Assembly: GCA_964604305.1 (NCBI GenBank)
Contig: CAZRYM010000003.1
Span: 10,800 to 74,799, forward strand
Source: JASUTC01 sp964604305
GTDB lineage: Bacteria > Thermotogota > Thermotogae > MWEM01
Reading direction: 5' to 3'
DNA length: 64,000 bases
A model generated the notes under the pieces. It saw only the letters and a list, made by a program, of their open reading frames with translations. It did not search any database and was not told the origin of the DNA. This document shows positions 7,042 through 16,100 of this stretch, in pieces (positions within the stretch are counted from its first letter, which is position 1; every line of letters begins with the position of its first letter). The position numbers were made by a program, and so were the translations under genes.

Positions 7042-9582
7042 ATTAATAAGACAAAAGTTAGATTACTTATTTTTATTTTGATTATATTGAGTTCTGTTAT
7101 AACAATATTCTTGATGTACAGTACCTATCAAAATGAAATGAAAAGTATTATGAAAGAAAATCTGGGGAAACTTGAGAGTCAGTATAAATCCCTTGTCATT
7201 CCTTATGAAAATTTCGCAAAATACATCTTTGATCGAGAAATCAATCAGGAATGGATTAAGTCTGAAATAAAAATAGCCGGGGTTGATTCACAGAAGAGAG
7301 ACAGCATAAGGGAAACACTCTATCACTATTATGCTGATTTTTATAGTCTCTTGGAACGGTTCAACTTTAGGCAGCTTCATTTCCATCTTCCCGGTGCTAT
7401 TAGTTTTCTCAGGATGCACAGGCCTGAAAAATACGGGGATGATTTGTCTGATGTAAGACAGTCAATCGTGTTAGCTGAACAAACCGGAGAATTTGTTAAA
7501 GGTTTTGAAGAAGGTAGGATTATAAATGGTTACAGAATGGTTTTCCCCTTGTTCCTTTTAGAAGAATTTATTGGAACAGTCGAGGTGAGCATATCTTTCA
7601 ACACAATATGTCAGGATCTGACAAAGGAATTCTGCATGCCTTTTCATTTTGTCATTCATGAAGATGTTGTTCAGGAAAAAGTGTTTGAATCGGAACAAGA
7701 TAATTACGTTCAAGCAGGTTTCATTGATGGTTATCTGTATGATCGCGAAGCTTATGAGAAGATCAATTCATTAGCATCCAATTCAGGCATTCCGTTTGAA
7801 GGGATTAATGAAAACCTTTCAGTCAAATATTCGGAAACAAATAGTCAAGGGGAGAGTTTTTCTTTACACACAACGATTGACGGGGTTGTTTATTCAGCTG
7901 TTTTTTTGGAGATCAAAAACTTTAAGGATAAAAATGTTGGATACTTGATTTCCTTTAAAGAAGACAAAAACATCTCGGATGTAATCAAAAAAACAAGAAT
8001 AACGATGATTAATGTTATCATTATCTACCTTTTGCTTTCTATCCTGATTTACTACATGTATCGCTCAAGAGAAAATGCCTTAATAGCAAATAAAGCCAAA
8101 AGTGAATTCCTTGCCAATATGAGCCACGAGATTAGGACCCCCATGAATGGAATATTAACGGCAGCCGAAATAATTGAACAGACATCAAATGAGGACAAGC
8201 GAAAAGACTTTTTAAGAATAATCAAGGTTTCAGCTGATTCGCTTTTGCAAATCATCAACGATATCTTGGATTTATCAAAAATAGAGGCTGGAAAACTCCG
8301 GATGGAGGATATTACGTTTGACCTTCATGAAATCCTTGATGATGTGACAAAACTTATCTTCCTTTCAGCATCAAAAAAAGGTTTAGAAAGTGAGCTAATC
8401 GTTGAAGAGAATGTACCTCGTTACATTAAAGGTGATCCTTTACGTTTGAAGCAGATACTTCTTAACCTCTTAAGCAATGCTTTGAAATTTACCGAACACG
8501 GAAAGATACAAGTTAGGGTAAAAAACGATTATTTAAGGGATGGCAATACGGAAAGAATCAATTTCAGTGTAACAGATACTGGTACAGGTATTGATGAAGA
8601 AAAGAAAAAAATACTCTTTAAAAAATTTTCGCAGGCTGATTCAACCATTACTAGAAAGTTTGGGGGAACGGGGCTGGGACTTGCCATCAGTAAAAAACTT
8701 GTGGATATGATGAACGGAGAGATAGACTTTAAAAGTGAACCGGGATATGGAACGGAATTCTTTTTCATTATCCCTGTCAAACGATCAAACCCGGAAGAAA
8801 TAGCAGAAGTTAAACGCAGTGAAGGAGCATGTTTAAAATCTGATTCTAATATTTCCAGACGCTTGAAAGTGCTTGTAGCAGAGGATAATCAAGTCAATCA
8901 GACGATAATCAAAGAGATTCTCTCCAGCTTTGGATGGAGATATGATTTGGTTGATAATGGAAATGATGCGGTTGAACGGGCGATTAAAAATCATTATGAT
9001 GTCATACTCATGGATGTCATGATGCCAATAATGGATGGGTTGGAGGCTGCAAAAAAAATTAAATCTTCACCTGGTAAAACTGATATGCCAATAATCGCAT
9101 TAACAGCAAGTGTGACTGAAAAAGATATTAAAAAAGTCTTTGAAGCTGGAATGGATGCGTATCTTGCAAAACCTATAAAAATAACGGAATTAAAGAATAC
9201 GATAATAAAGCTGGTTGCATCTGAAGGAGATAAAGAATTTGAATTAGATCTGATTGATTTGAATGAAGTAAAAAAGCATATTGATGATCTTGATATTTAT
9301 TACGACACGATTATTCCCATATTTATAACAGATCTTCAACTTAACGTGAAAAAGATGGGAGAAGCTATCAAAAATGGCGATTATCAAACTTTAGCAAGCC
9401 TTTCTCATGCAATAAAACCCGGATGCATGTATGCAGGAGTGATTGGTGTATCTAATATAATTGAAAAAATCGAATTGATGGCCAAACAGAATGAAGATAT
9501 TGAAAAAATCAAACAATTGTATAAGTCTTATCAGGAAGAATCGAAAAAAGTGATTCAACAATTGCAATCACTTTGCAATTAG
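7042..9582 (+). CDS. Hybrid sensor histidine kinase with receiver and Hpt domains
   Basis: Membrane sensor for phosphorelay signalling, about 846 residues. Order: an N-terminal membrane helix, an extracellular dCache_3-like sensor (FRQLHFHLPG and FLRMHRPEKYGDD are characteristic), a second helix (about 315-335), HisKA with His362 in MSHEIRTPMNG, HATPase (FGGTGLGLAISKK), a receiver with Asp658 in LMDVMMPIMDG, and a C-terminal Hpt with His789 (SHAIKPG). The first ordinary start codon in frame is TTG at 7078, but that cuts into the first helix. The frame is open from an ATT at 7042, which gives a leader NKTKVR with positive charges before the helix, so an AUU start is proposed. No partner response regulator is adjacent. 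Confidence 0.9.
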   Translation: MNKTKVRLLIFILIILSSVITIFLMYSTYQNEMKSIMKENLGKLESQYKSLVIPYENFAKYIFDREINQEWIKSEIKIAGVDSQKRDSIRETLYHYYADFYSLLERFNFRQLHFHLPGAISFLRMHRPEKYGDDLSDVRQSIVLAEQTGEFVKGFEEGRIINGYRMVFPLFLLEEFIGTVEVSISFNTICQDLTKEFCMPFHFVIHEDVVQEKVFESEQDNYVQAGFIDGYLYDREAYEKINSLASNSGIPFEGINENLSVKYSETNSQGESFSLHTTIDGVVYSAVFLEIKNFKDKNVGYLISFKEDKNISDVIKKTRITMINVIIIYLLLSILIYYMYRSRENALIANKAKSEFLANMSHEIRTPMNGILTAAEIIEQTSNEDKRKDFLRIIKVSADSLLQIINDILDLSKIEAGKLRMEDITFDLHEILDDVTKLIFLSASKKGLESELIVEENVPRYIKGDPLRLKQILLNLLSNALKFTEHGKIQVRVKNDYLRDGNTERINFSVTDTGTGIDEEKKKILFKKFSQADSTITRKFGGTGLGLAISKKLVDMMNGEIDFKSEPGYGTEFFFIIPVKRSNPEEIAEVKRSEGACLKSDSNISRRLKVLVAEDNQVNQTIIKEILSSFGWRYDLVDNGNDAVERAIKNHYDVILMDVMMPIMDGLEAAKKIKSSPGKTDMPIIALTASVTEKDIKKVFEAGMDAYLAKPIKITELKNTIIKLVASEGDKEFELDLIDLNEVKKHIDDLDIYYDTIIPIFITDLQLNVKKMGEAIKNGDYQTLASLSHAIKPGCMYAGVIGVSNIIEKIELMAKQNEDIEKIKQLYKSYQEESKKVIQQLQSLCN

Positions 9583-9633
9583 AAAGATGATTAAGAAAAA
9601 AAGGAAATGTGGAAATCAGGATCAGTAGTCTGC

Positions 9634-9652
9634 AAAAATCGAGATTTTTTTT
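9634..9652 (+). terminator. Possible weak terminator after the kinase gene
   Basis: AAAAAT-CGAG-ATTTTT followed by further Ts. The stem is all A-T with a tetraloop, so it would be weak; it lies between the kinase and nuclease genes. Confidence 0.3.
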
Positions 9653-9705
9653 GTGGGAAAGGGAATCGATGTCTTTTGAAAAAACAATTTACAGGGAGTG
9701 AACTG

Positions 9706-10617
9706 ATGAAAAAACTGATTTATCTTATTTTACCCATACTTGTTTTATTGACCTTACACGAGTATAACGATGTGGTTTATCATTGGCCGTATTCTATCAA
9801 ACCAGAGAATCCGGAAGAAGCATATGTAGTCAAAAATATAGACGGCGATACAATAAAAGTTCGTATAAACGGTGATGAAGAGACGATTAGGATGATAGGA
9901 GTCGATACGCCTGAGACCGTTCATCCCAGCAAACCGGTGGAATTTTACGGAAAAGAAGCAAGTAACTTTACAAAAGCCCTATGTCCCACAGGTTCCACAG
10001 TTTATTTAACATACGATTGGGATCCAAGGGATAAGTACGACAGATTACTGGCATATGTCTGGTATAGACGTGATGAACAATGGATCATGCATAATTTGAA
10101 TCTTATTGTTAATGGGTATGGCCATGCTTACACAGTTTTTTCCTTTGATAAGGATTATATGGAGCTGTTTGTTGAAGCAGAACAAAAGGCCAGAGAAAAG
10201 GGATACGGTCTTTGGCAAGATTACGAAAAGCTTTTTGAAGAATCTAGTAAAAACCAAGCTTTACAGAAACCGGTTGCTACCGGTGAAAAAGAAACCGCAA
10301 CACTCGTCATGAGTGAATCTAAAGGGGACTTGGAGATCGCCTACGTACAATATGAAGGAAGCAGTGAATATGTTGAAATCATAAACCGTGGCAGTGAAAC
10401 ACAAACATTGAAAGGATATAAACTCATTAGCACGAAGGGTGAAGACGAATTCGTCTTTGAGGACACGATGTTATCTCCGGGAGAATCTTTAAAGATCTAT
10501 TCAGGACCTGAAGCCAAAGATAACGTCTGGACTACCGATTTTATTCATAATAACAGCGGAGACGGTGTGGTCCTGCAAGATGAAGCATCAAATATCATTT
10601 CTTTCTATTATTGGTAA
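9706..10617 (+). CDS. Secreted or membrane-anchored thermonuclease (SNase) with lamin-tail domain
   Basis: A 303-residue protein predicted to cut DNA and RNA outside the cell or at the membrane. An N-terminal hydrophobic segment (about 4-17, after KK) is a signal peptide or anchor. The staphylococcal-nuclease fold follows (about 40-170), with NIDGDTIKV, RMIGVDTPET and DPRDKYDRLLAYVW providing the metal-binding Asp and catalytic Arg/Glu positions. Residues about 205-303 match a lamin-tail domain (LTD), which in bacteria often accompanies secreted nucleases. The ATG at 9706 is chosen because GGGAGTGA precedes it and the signal peptide follows directly. It converges on the gamma-glutamyltransferase gene. 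Confidence 0.92.
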   Translation: MKKLIYLILPILVLLTLHEYNDVVYHWPYSIKPENPEEAYVVKNIDGDTIKVRINGDEETIRMIGVDTPETVHPSKPVEFYGKEASNFTKALCPTGSTVYLTYDWDPRDKYDRLLAYVWYRRDEQWIMHNLNLIVNGYGHAYTVFSFDKDYMELFVEAEQKAREKGYGLWQDYEKLFEESSKNQALQKPVATGEKETATLVMSESKGDLEIAYVQYEGSSEYVEIINRGSETQTLKGYKLISTKGEDEFVFEDTMLSPGESLKIYSGPEAKDNVWTTDFIHNNSGDGVVLQDEASNIISFYYW

Positions 10618-10628
10618 TTTGTTTTTCA

Positions 10629-12233
10629 TTACCAGATGGCGATATATCCATCTGTTCTTTTTTCGGTTCCAGCAACATAAACTCCAGCATCGTTTCTCAG
10701 AATGATTTGTCCTCTGCCAAATAGGTTTGAATTAAGCGACACTGATATCTTGTGTCCCATTCTTTCCAGTTCATGAGCGATTGAAGAAGTGAAATCTTTT
10801 TCGATTAAAACATTTTTCCCACCTGTCCATTGCCATCTGGGGGCATCAAGAGCAGATTGAGGATTAAGTTGAAAATCAATCATATTGGAAATAACTTGAA
10901 GGTGGCCTTGTGGTTGCATATAGCCACCCATAACACCAAAGGGTCCAACCGGTTTTGATCTTTTTGTAATAAAACCGGGAATAATCGTATGATAAGGTCT
11001 TTTTTCCGGTTCTAAGCAATTGGCATGTTGTTTGTCTAAAGAAAAACTATGTCCTCTGTTTTGCAATGCGATCCCGGTTCCGGGAACAACCAATCCAGAC
11101 CCAAAACCCATATAATTACTTTGTATGAAAGAAACCATCGTCCCCTCTTTATCTGCTGTTGCCAGATAAACAGTACCGCTTTGTTGAGGAGTTCCAGCTT
11201 CAGGTGTCAGGGCATAGTCACCGATTAAAGCTGCTCTTTTGTCAATGTAGTTCTTATCAAGTAAAGCTGTGTAATTGAAGGGCATATATTCAGATTGGGT
11301 GATGTATTTTTTGCCATCCTCAAATGCCAGTTTCAAAGCTTCTATTTCATTGTGAAAATATCCCACTTCCCTTGTGGAGCAATCCAATTTCTCAAGTATG
11401 GAAAGAGCTTCCAGAGCAATCAATCCTTGTCCGTTGGGGGGGATTTCCCAGATCTCGTAACCGCGATAATCAGCTGAAATGGGTTCAACAATATCCGCTT
11501 TATAATTTGTAAAATCTTCCGGATTAAAATAACCTCCGGTTTGATTAGAAAAATCTATAATTTCGTGCATCAGTTCACCTGAATAAAAATCACAGGCATC
11601 AGATTCAGCAATTCGTTTGAGTGTGTCTGCATGGTTTTTTAAACGGACGATTTCACCAACATGTGGTGGTTTCCCGTTTTTTGTGAAAGTTTGGAACCAA
11701 TGTTCGAATTTCGAATCCGTTAAAACCTTTTTGTAGATTTTAGCTGCATTCTTCCAGTTTTCGCAAACAGTGGGTTGTAAAACAAAGCCTTCTTGAGCAT
11801 ACCTTATAGCGGGCATGGCGCATTCCTTCAGGGAGAGGTTTCCAAATTCATCACAACACTTTGCCCAACCTGCCGGGGCTCCTGGAACAGTGACTGCTTC
11901 CCAACCGAATCTGGGAATTTCCTGTAGTCCTTTTGAACTTAAAGCTTCGATTGAAATTGCCTTTGGAGAATAGCCGCTGGAATTGATTCCGAAAAGATTA
12001 TCATTTTTGGAAATAATGGCAAAATTATCTCCGCCGATTCCATTTGAAGTAGGTTCAACAACAGTCAGGCAAATAGCTGTAGCTACAGCTGCATCCACTG
12101 CGTTTCCTCCTTTACGTAGTATTTCAAGCCCGGCCTGAGCAGCCAAAGGATTAGAAGTGGCAACAACACCGTTTTTAGCGACAACGCAATTCCTTTTAGA
12201 TTCATATGGGTAATCAAATAAATTATACTTCAT
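10629..12233 (-). CDS. Gamma-glutamyltransferase family protein
   Basis: Ntn-hydrolase of the glutathione hydrolase/gamma-glutamyltranspeptidase family, 534 residues. N-terminal landmarks are VATSNPLAAQAGLEILRKGG and NAVDAAVATAICLTVVEP. The predicted self-cleavage threonine lies in the GTVYLATADKEG segment, giving a small C-terminal subunit with the usual GSG and GGYMQPQGHLQV motifs. There is no signal peptide, so this is probably an intracellular YwrD-like member rather than a secreted Ggt. It may process gamma-glutamyl peptides or related amides. The ATG has GGAGG about 9 nt upstream. The adjacent peptidase genes fit a peptide-scavenging role. Confidence 0.9.
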   Translation of the reverse strand: MKYNLFDYPYESKRNCVVAKNGVVATSNPLAAQAGLEILRKGGNAVDAAVATAICLTVVEPTSNGIGGDNFAIISKNDNLFGINSSGYSPKAISIEALSSKGLQEIPRFGWEAVTVPGAPAGWAKCCDEFGNLSLKECAMPAIRYAQEGFVLQPTVCENWKNAAKIYKKVLTDSKFEHWFQTFTKNGKPPHVGEIVRLKNHADTLKRIAESDACDFYSGELMHEIIDFSNQTGGYFNPEDFTNYKADIVEPISADYRGYEIWEIPPNGQGLIALEALSILEKLDCSTREVGYFHNEIEALKLAFEDGKKYITQSEYMPFNYTALLDKNYIDKRAALIGDYALTPEAGTPQQSGTVYLATADKEGTMVSFIQSNYMGFGSGLVVPGTGIALQNRGHSFSLDKQHANCLEPEKRPYHTIIPGFITKRSKPVGPFGVMGGYMQPQGHLQVISNMIDFQLNPQSALDAPRWQWTGGKNVLIEKDFTSSIAHELERMGHKISVSLNSNLFGRGQIILRNDAGVYVAGTEKRTDGYIAIW

Positions 12234-12279
12234 GTTGAAATCCTCCTCATGAAATCGAAGTTTTTATCTTATTCCCGTT

Positions 12280-12288
12280 ATTATAGCA
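12280..12288 (-). promoter_or_regulatory. Extended -10 promoter for the gamma-glutamyltransferase gene
   Basis: TGCTATAAT on the minus strand, about 45 nt before the ATG. No good -35 box is seen; the TGn extension would compensate. Confidence 0.45.
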
Positions 12289-12342
12289 TTTTCAGTTGCG
12301 AGTAATCCTGTTAATAAAAGAGAGGTTCATTATAAGAATATG

Positions 12343-14004
12343 CTAATCGTCAATACTTTCGTATAATTCTTTCAGACTAAAGGGTTTTAATAACACGATT
12401 GAAGCACCTGCTTCCAACGCTCTACTTTGAAGTTCCGGATCGGAGCTGGCAGTGAAGGCGATGATCTTTTTTTGTGGAAATCGGTTTTTTATTACTGAAA
12501 TGACATGTAATGATGATCCCATTGACAATAACAGATCAATCAGGACATAATCTACATTTACAGCTATTCTGCATTTTTGAAGTGCTTCCTGAGGATTTGT
12601 AAACGTGAGGCACTGAACCCCGGCATTTCTTAAAACAAGTTCATACATGTGAAGGTTTTCAACTTCATCTTCAATCAGGAGTATTTTTTTTCCGGCTAAG
12701 TTTGTGGGGTTGTGTCCTTTTTTTTTGTTTTCTACATTACCTTGTTCGGAAGAATTTAACGGTAAAAGAAGATGAAACTGGCTGCCTTTTCCGGGAGTGC
12801 TTTGTGCCCATATGGAACCGTTTAATTCCTCTGTCAGTTCTTTGCTTATACTTAGACCCAGTCCCGATCCGGGTTTGTTTGAAGTGTTTTGTTCTCTGGA
12901 ATATTTTTCAAATATATAGGATAGTTTTTCCTTTGCGATACCCGGTCCTGTATCGGATATTATAAATTTCAAATAATCCTTTCCTTCAATCTTACATTCA
13001 AGACTGACATAGCCTTTGTCAGTATATTTAATTGCATTTGAAATTAAATTGTTCAGAATCTTTTTTAAAGCAGTGCGATCAATAAAGGTGAAGGTTGGAA
13101 CTGTAGCAGAAATACGGGTATTTACTTTTAGTCGCTTTTTCTTCGCCAGTATTTTCAAGCCTTTTATTGTGTTGTTGATGAGTTCACGTATATTAGTCTT
13201 TTGTGGTGAGATTTGATAATTCCCCGAATTGATTTTTGATAAAGTAATTAAGTCGGAGATAATGTTCAAGAGGTAATTTGCTTGCTCTTCCATAATGTTT
13301 AGAAATTCGTTTATCTGAAGATTACTTTTTCTATGGTTGTTATCCCTTAAATCACTTTCTTTTTCATTTTCTTGGATCAAACTTTGCATGAGTTCAATGT
13401 ATCCCATAATAACCGTTAAAGGAGTTCTAACATCATGAGATATACTTGCTACCAAATGATCACGGTAAATATTTTCGCTCTTTTTGTGGTTCAGTGTGAT
13501 TCTCATCTCTAATAATATATTTATGGCAGTGGCCGTGTCCTTAAATTCTTCCAGCACCCTGTCATCAAAGTTGGCGGAATCATCTAAGATGTCAAAACAC
13601 AAAACACCAAAATAATCACCAAACGGTTTAAGGCGAATCTGAAGTGTTTTCGAGATGTTTTCCTTTATACCGGCTACCAGAAAAGTCTCTTTTATTTTTT
13701 CCGGGAAATTCTCAGGAAAGTTACCACTGTTGACAATCTTAACATCCTCTTCAGGATCGATAGCAGAAAGAGATTCCTCTAAAGGGATTACAATATTGGA
13801 GTATGGTTCATCTTCGTAACCAATGCCTGTCAAGTAATGCTCACCATCATTCTTTACTAACCAAAAGGAGGATTTATCTATGAAATTGTAAGCATCCATG
13901 ATCTCGGCCAATATCCCTTTGAAGACTGTTGCATCATCATCTTCCGATTTTAAGATGTTCAAGATATTAACAATCTTTTTTGTGTAACTTTCTGTTTTCT
14001 TCAT
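12343..14004 (-). CDS. Cytoplasmic GAF-domain hybrid histidine kinase
   Basis: 553-residue sensor kinase without membrane segments. Residues about 15-170 look like a GAF-type sensor domain. HisKA carries His190 (SISHDVRTPL), the HATPase domain has GSGLGLSISKEL, and the C-terminal receiver has Asp490 in LIDLLLS plus LLIEDEVEN and the LKPFS lysine. The signal is unknown; soluble GAF kinases usually sense small ligands or redox state. The annotated ATG has AGGAG unusually far upstream (14 nt), so the exact start is unsure. It lies between peptidase genes with no response regulator beside it. Confidence 0.88.
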   Translation of the reverse strand: MKKTESYTKKIVNILNILKSEDDDATVFKGILAEIMDAYNFIDKSSFWLVKNDGEHYLTGIGYEDEPYSNIVIPLEESLSAIDPEEDVKIVNSGNFPENFPEKIKETFLVAGIKENISKTLQIRLKPFGDYFGVLCFDILDDSANFDDRVLEEFKDTATAINILLEMRITLNHKKSENIYRDHLVASISHDVRTPLTVIMGYIELMQSLIQENEKESDLRDNNHRKSNLQINEFLNIMEEQANYLLNIISDLITLSKINSGNYQISPQKTNIRELINNTIKGLKILAKKKRLKVNTRISATVPTFTFIDRTALKKILNNLISNAIKYTDKGYVSLECKIEGKDYLKFIISDTGPGIAKEKLSYIFEKYSREQNTSNKPGSGLGLSISKELTEELNGSIWAQSTPGKGSQFHLLLPLNSSEQGNVENKKKGHNPTNLAGKKILLIEDEVENLHMYELVLRNAGVQCLTFTNPQEALQKCRIAVNVDYVLIDLLLSMGSSLHVISVIKNRFPQKKIIAFTASSDPELQSRALEAGASIVLLKPFSLKELYESIDD

Positions 14005-14064
14005 AATTAAAAAAATTACTCCTGTTTTAAAATTAAGGAAAAATTCATGCTATAGACATTTTTA

Positions 14065-14073
14065 TTATATCAT
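14065..14073 (-). promoter_or_regulatory. Extended -10 promoter for the GAF kinase
   Basis: TGATATAAT on the minus strand about 60 nt before the start codon, in an A/T-rich stretch with no recognisable -35 box. Confidence 0.4.
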
Positions 14074-14159
14074 ACATCATTAAAAGTTCCTAAATCTAAT
14101 TAGGAATATAAAATAATTTCTTTTGGTTTTTTAAAAGCATTAGAAAACATTAGAATTAA

Positions 14160-14193
14160 AAAAAGCCCCCCCAAAAGGCGGAGAGCTTTTTGC
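14160..14193 (-). terminator. Intrinsic terminator after the M18 aminopeptidase gene
   Basis: On the minus strand AAAAAGCTCTCC pairs fully (with G-T pairs) with GGGGGGCTTTTT around a GCCTTTT loop and ends in a T-run, just after the stop codon at 14209. Confidence 0.8.
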
Positions 14194-14208
14194 AAATTCT
14201 GTTAAATC

Positions 14209-15624
14209 CTATTTAAATGATTCTATAAACGATTTATATGCCAGATATGTCTCGTAAACATCTGCTTTACTGACGATTTCAAATGGTGAATGCATCCCGA
14301 TAACCGGCACACCTGCATCAACAACCATTATACCTTCCTGTGCGAAGAATTTCGCCACGGTTCCGCCACCGCCAATGTCCACTTTTCCCATTTCACCATT
14401 TTGCCAGCGAATGTCATTTTTATTGAAAAAACTTCTTAAAGCACCAAGTGTTTCAGCATCTGCATCATTTGCTCCGCCTTTTCCTCTGACACCGGTATAT
14501 TTGACAAAAGCCATACCGTAACCAAATTTAGTTGCGTTTCTGGCTTCATGTACTTCTTTGAAATTAGGATTAAAAGCGGGTGCTACGTCTCCTGAGAGCA
14601 TGGTTGATCTTTCGAGAACGACTTCAAGCGGAGTATTCAATTTGTAAATGTCTTTAACAGCATTGATTACCTTTTTCCAGAAATAACATTTTGCACCGGT
14701 ACTTCCGTCACTTCCAATTTCTTCTTTATCCAAGAGCAATACACAAGCCGTTCTGTCTATGGTATCTGCATCCATAATTGCTTTTAGACCGGTATAGGAG
14801 CACACTCTGTCATCATGTCCGTATGCAGCCATCATACTTCTGTCAAAACCAACATCTCTTGGTTTTAAGGCGGGTACGATTTCTATTTCGGCTGAGAAGA
14901 AGTCCTCCTCAGTAATACCGTATTTATCGTTTAAGAGACTTAAAACATTCATTAGTACCGGCTCTTTTGCTTTGTCTTCTTTATTATAGGTGATGGCTCT
15001 TGAGCCGATGATTAGATTCAGTGTATTGGCGTTGAAAGCCTCATTCACATCACCTTTTTTCCTATCAAGGTGTGGAAGCAAGTCTGAGATGATGAAAACG
15101 GGATCGTTGTCATCAAAGCCTATTCTGATGTCTATTTTCTCTCCATCTTCCTTTATTACAACTCCATCCAACGCCAGGGGTATGTTATACCAATGATATT
15201 TTTTAATACCGCCGTAATAATGGGTTGATACCATTGCAAATTCGCTGTCTTCATATAACGGGCTGGTTTTAAAGTCGATTCTCGGGGAATCCACATGAGC
15301 TGCAACCATATTCATCCCCTCTTTTAGATCATCAGTAAATCTGAAAAACGCAACGGACTTTCCCCGGTTGTTTACGTATAATTTTGTGTCCGCTAGCTTT
15401 TTTGGTGGTTTTTTTAAAAAATCTTCATAATCGATAAATCCCTTTGTTTTCGCAAGTTCGATGGCTTCAGTAACGGAACGCCTTTCAGTTGTTGATTTTT
15501 CAAGGTAATCAGCGTAGTCTTTTGTGAAGGCGTAAATTTGTTTTGTGTCTCTTTCGGCCCAAACGTTTTTTGGGTTTTTTCTCAATTTTTGATACATTTC
15601 TTCATATTTGTTTTTCTTTGCCAT
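14209..15624 (-). CDS. M18-family zinc aminopeptidase
   Basis: Cytosolic exopeptidase of the aminopeptidase I (M18) family, 471 residues. The bi-metal site can be read from AAHVDSPR (His, Asp), LLDKEEIGSDG (catalytic Glu and metal Glu), GHDDRV and the C-terminal VIGMHSPFEI (His). It removes N-terminal, often acidic, residues from peptides. The ATG has GAGGTGAAGG upstream. With gamma-glutamyltransferase, pyroglutamyl peptidase and TldD/E in the same window it fits a peptide- and amino-acid-fermenting metabolism. Confidence 0.93.
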   Translation of the reverse strand: MAKKNKYEEMYQKLRKNPKNVWAERDTKQIYAFTKDYADYLEKSTTERRSVTEAIELAKTKGFIDYEDFLKKPPKKLADTKLYVNNRGKSVAFFRFTDDLKEGMNMVAAHVDSPRIDFKTSPLYEDSEFAMVSTHYYGGIKKYHWYNIPLALDGVVIKEDGEKIDIRIGFDDNDPVFIISDLLPHLDRKKGDVNEAFNANTLNLIIGSRAITYNKEDKAKEPVLMNVLSLLNDKYGITEEDFFSAEIEIVPALKPRDVGFDRSMMAAYGHDDRVCSYTGLKAIMDADTIDRTACVLLLDKEEIGSDGSTGAKCYFWKKVINAVKDIYKLNTPLEVVLERSTMLSGDVAPAFNPNFKEVHEARNATKFGYGMAFVKYTGVRGKGGANDADAETLGALRSFFNKNDIRWQNGEMGKVDIGGGGTVAKFFAQEGIMVVDAGVPVIGMHSPFEIVSKADVYETYLAYKSFIESFK

Positions 15625-15692
15625 TATTCCTTCACCTCATATAATATTTTTGAATCAACCATAAACTTAGTAAAACTAACTTTCAATTTAAA

Positions 15693-15720
15693 AATAAAGG
15701 CGACAATAGCCGCCCTTATT
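15693..15720 (-). terminator. Terminator after the ferredoxin gene
   Basis: On the minus strand AATAAGGGCG pairs with CGCCTTTATT (one G-T pair) around an 8-nt loop, followed by a short T-run. Confidence 0.6.
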
Positions 15721-15769
15721 ATAACTATTAAAAAACGGATTACGCACTGCGCGCTTTAATCGTTAAGTT

Positions 15770-15952
15770 TTACTCAACTGTTATTGCGTTTACAGGGCAT
15801 GAGCTTGCTGCATCCTCAGCGCATGATTCATCTGTTTCTGGTGTGATTACTTCTGCTTTTCCATCATCAACCATCTTGAATACACCGGGGCAAAGGCTTT
15901 CGCAAACACCGCAACCAATGCATGTGTCTTTATCAAGTGATACTTTTGCCAT
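15770..15952 (-). CDS. Single-cluster [4Fe-4S] ferredoxin
   Basis: A 60-residue electron carrier. Cluster ligands are Cys11, Cys14 and Cys17 (CIGCGVC) and Cys52 (SCPV). Two further cysteines, Cys21 and Cys44, sit where related single-cluster ferredoxins (Thermotoga, Pyrococcus) have a structural disulfide. The start ATG at 15950-15952 has GGAGG 8 nt upstream; earlier in-frame ATGs lack a site. It is divergent from valS and likely a low-potential donor for fermentative redox enzymes. Confidence 0.95.
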   Translation of the reverse strand: MAKVSLDKDTCIGCGVCESLCPGVFKMVDDGKAEVITPETDESCAEDAASSCPVNAITVE

Positions 15953-16060
15953 TAAAAACACCTCCATCTTTTTCATATGATTTATCAACCTGAGATATTA
16001 TATCATAAAGTAACTCTACTAGTTTCAAAATTGACCGATCTTTAATCATAAATATCTCTA

Positions 16061-16069
16061 TGCTATAAT
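16061..16069 (+). promoter_or_regulatory. Extended -10 promoter for valS
   Basis: TGCTATAAT ending 31 nt before the valS ATG. The TTGACC at 16031 is 27 nt away, too far to be its -35 box. The leader is too short for a T-box. Confidence 0.5.
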
Positions 16070-16100
16070 ATCGCAAAAGAAAACACAGTGGAGGTAAATA

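Noticed and set aside
10612..10634. TGGTAAT/ATTACCA inverted repeat covering the stop codons of the convergent nuclease and gamma-glutamyltransferase genes
   Set aside because: Both proteins end in Trp followed by TAA, which by itself creates the symmetry; the T-rich loop lies between the arms rather than after them, so it is not a terminator.
16031..16036. TTGACC as -35 box of valS
   Set aside because: The spacing to TATAAT is 27 nt, outside the functional range.
15989..16100. Possible T-box riboswitch before valS
   Set aside because: Only about 110 nt lie between the divergent genes; no T-box sequence, specifier loop or terminator hairpin is visible.
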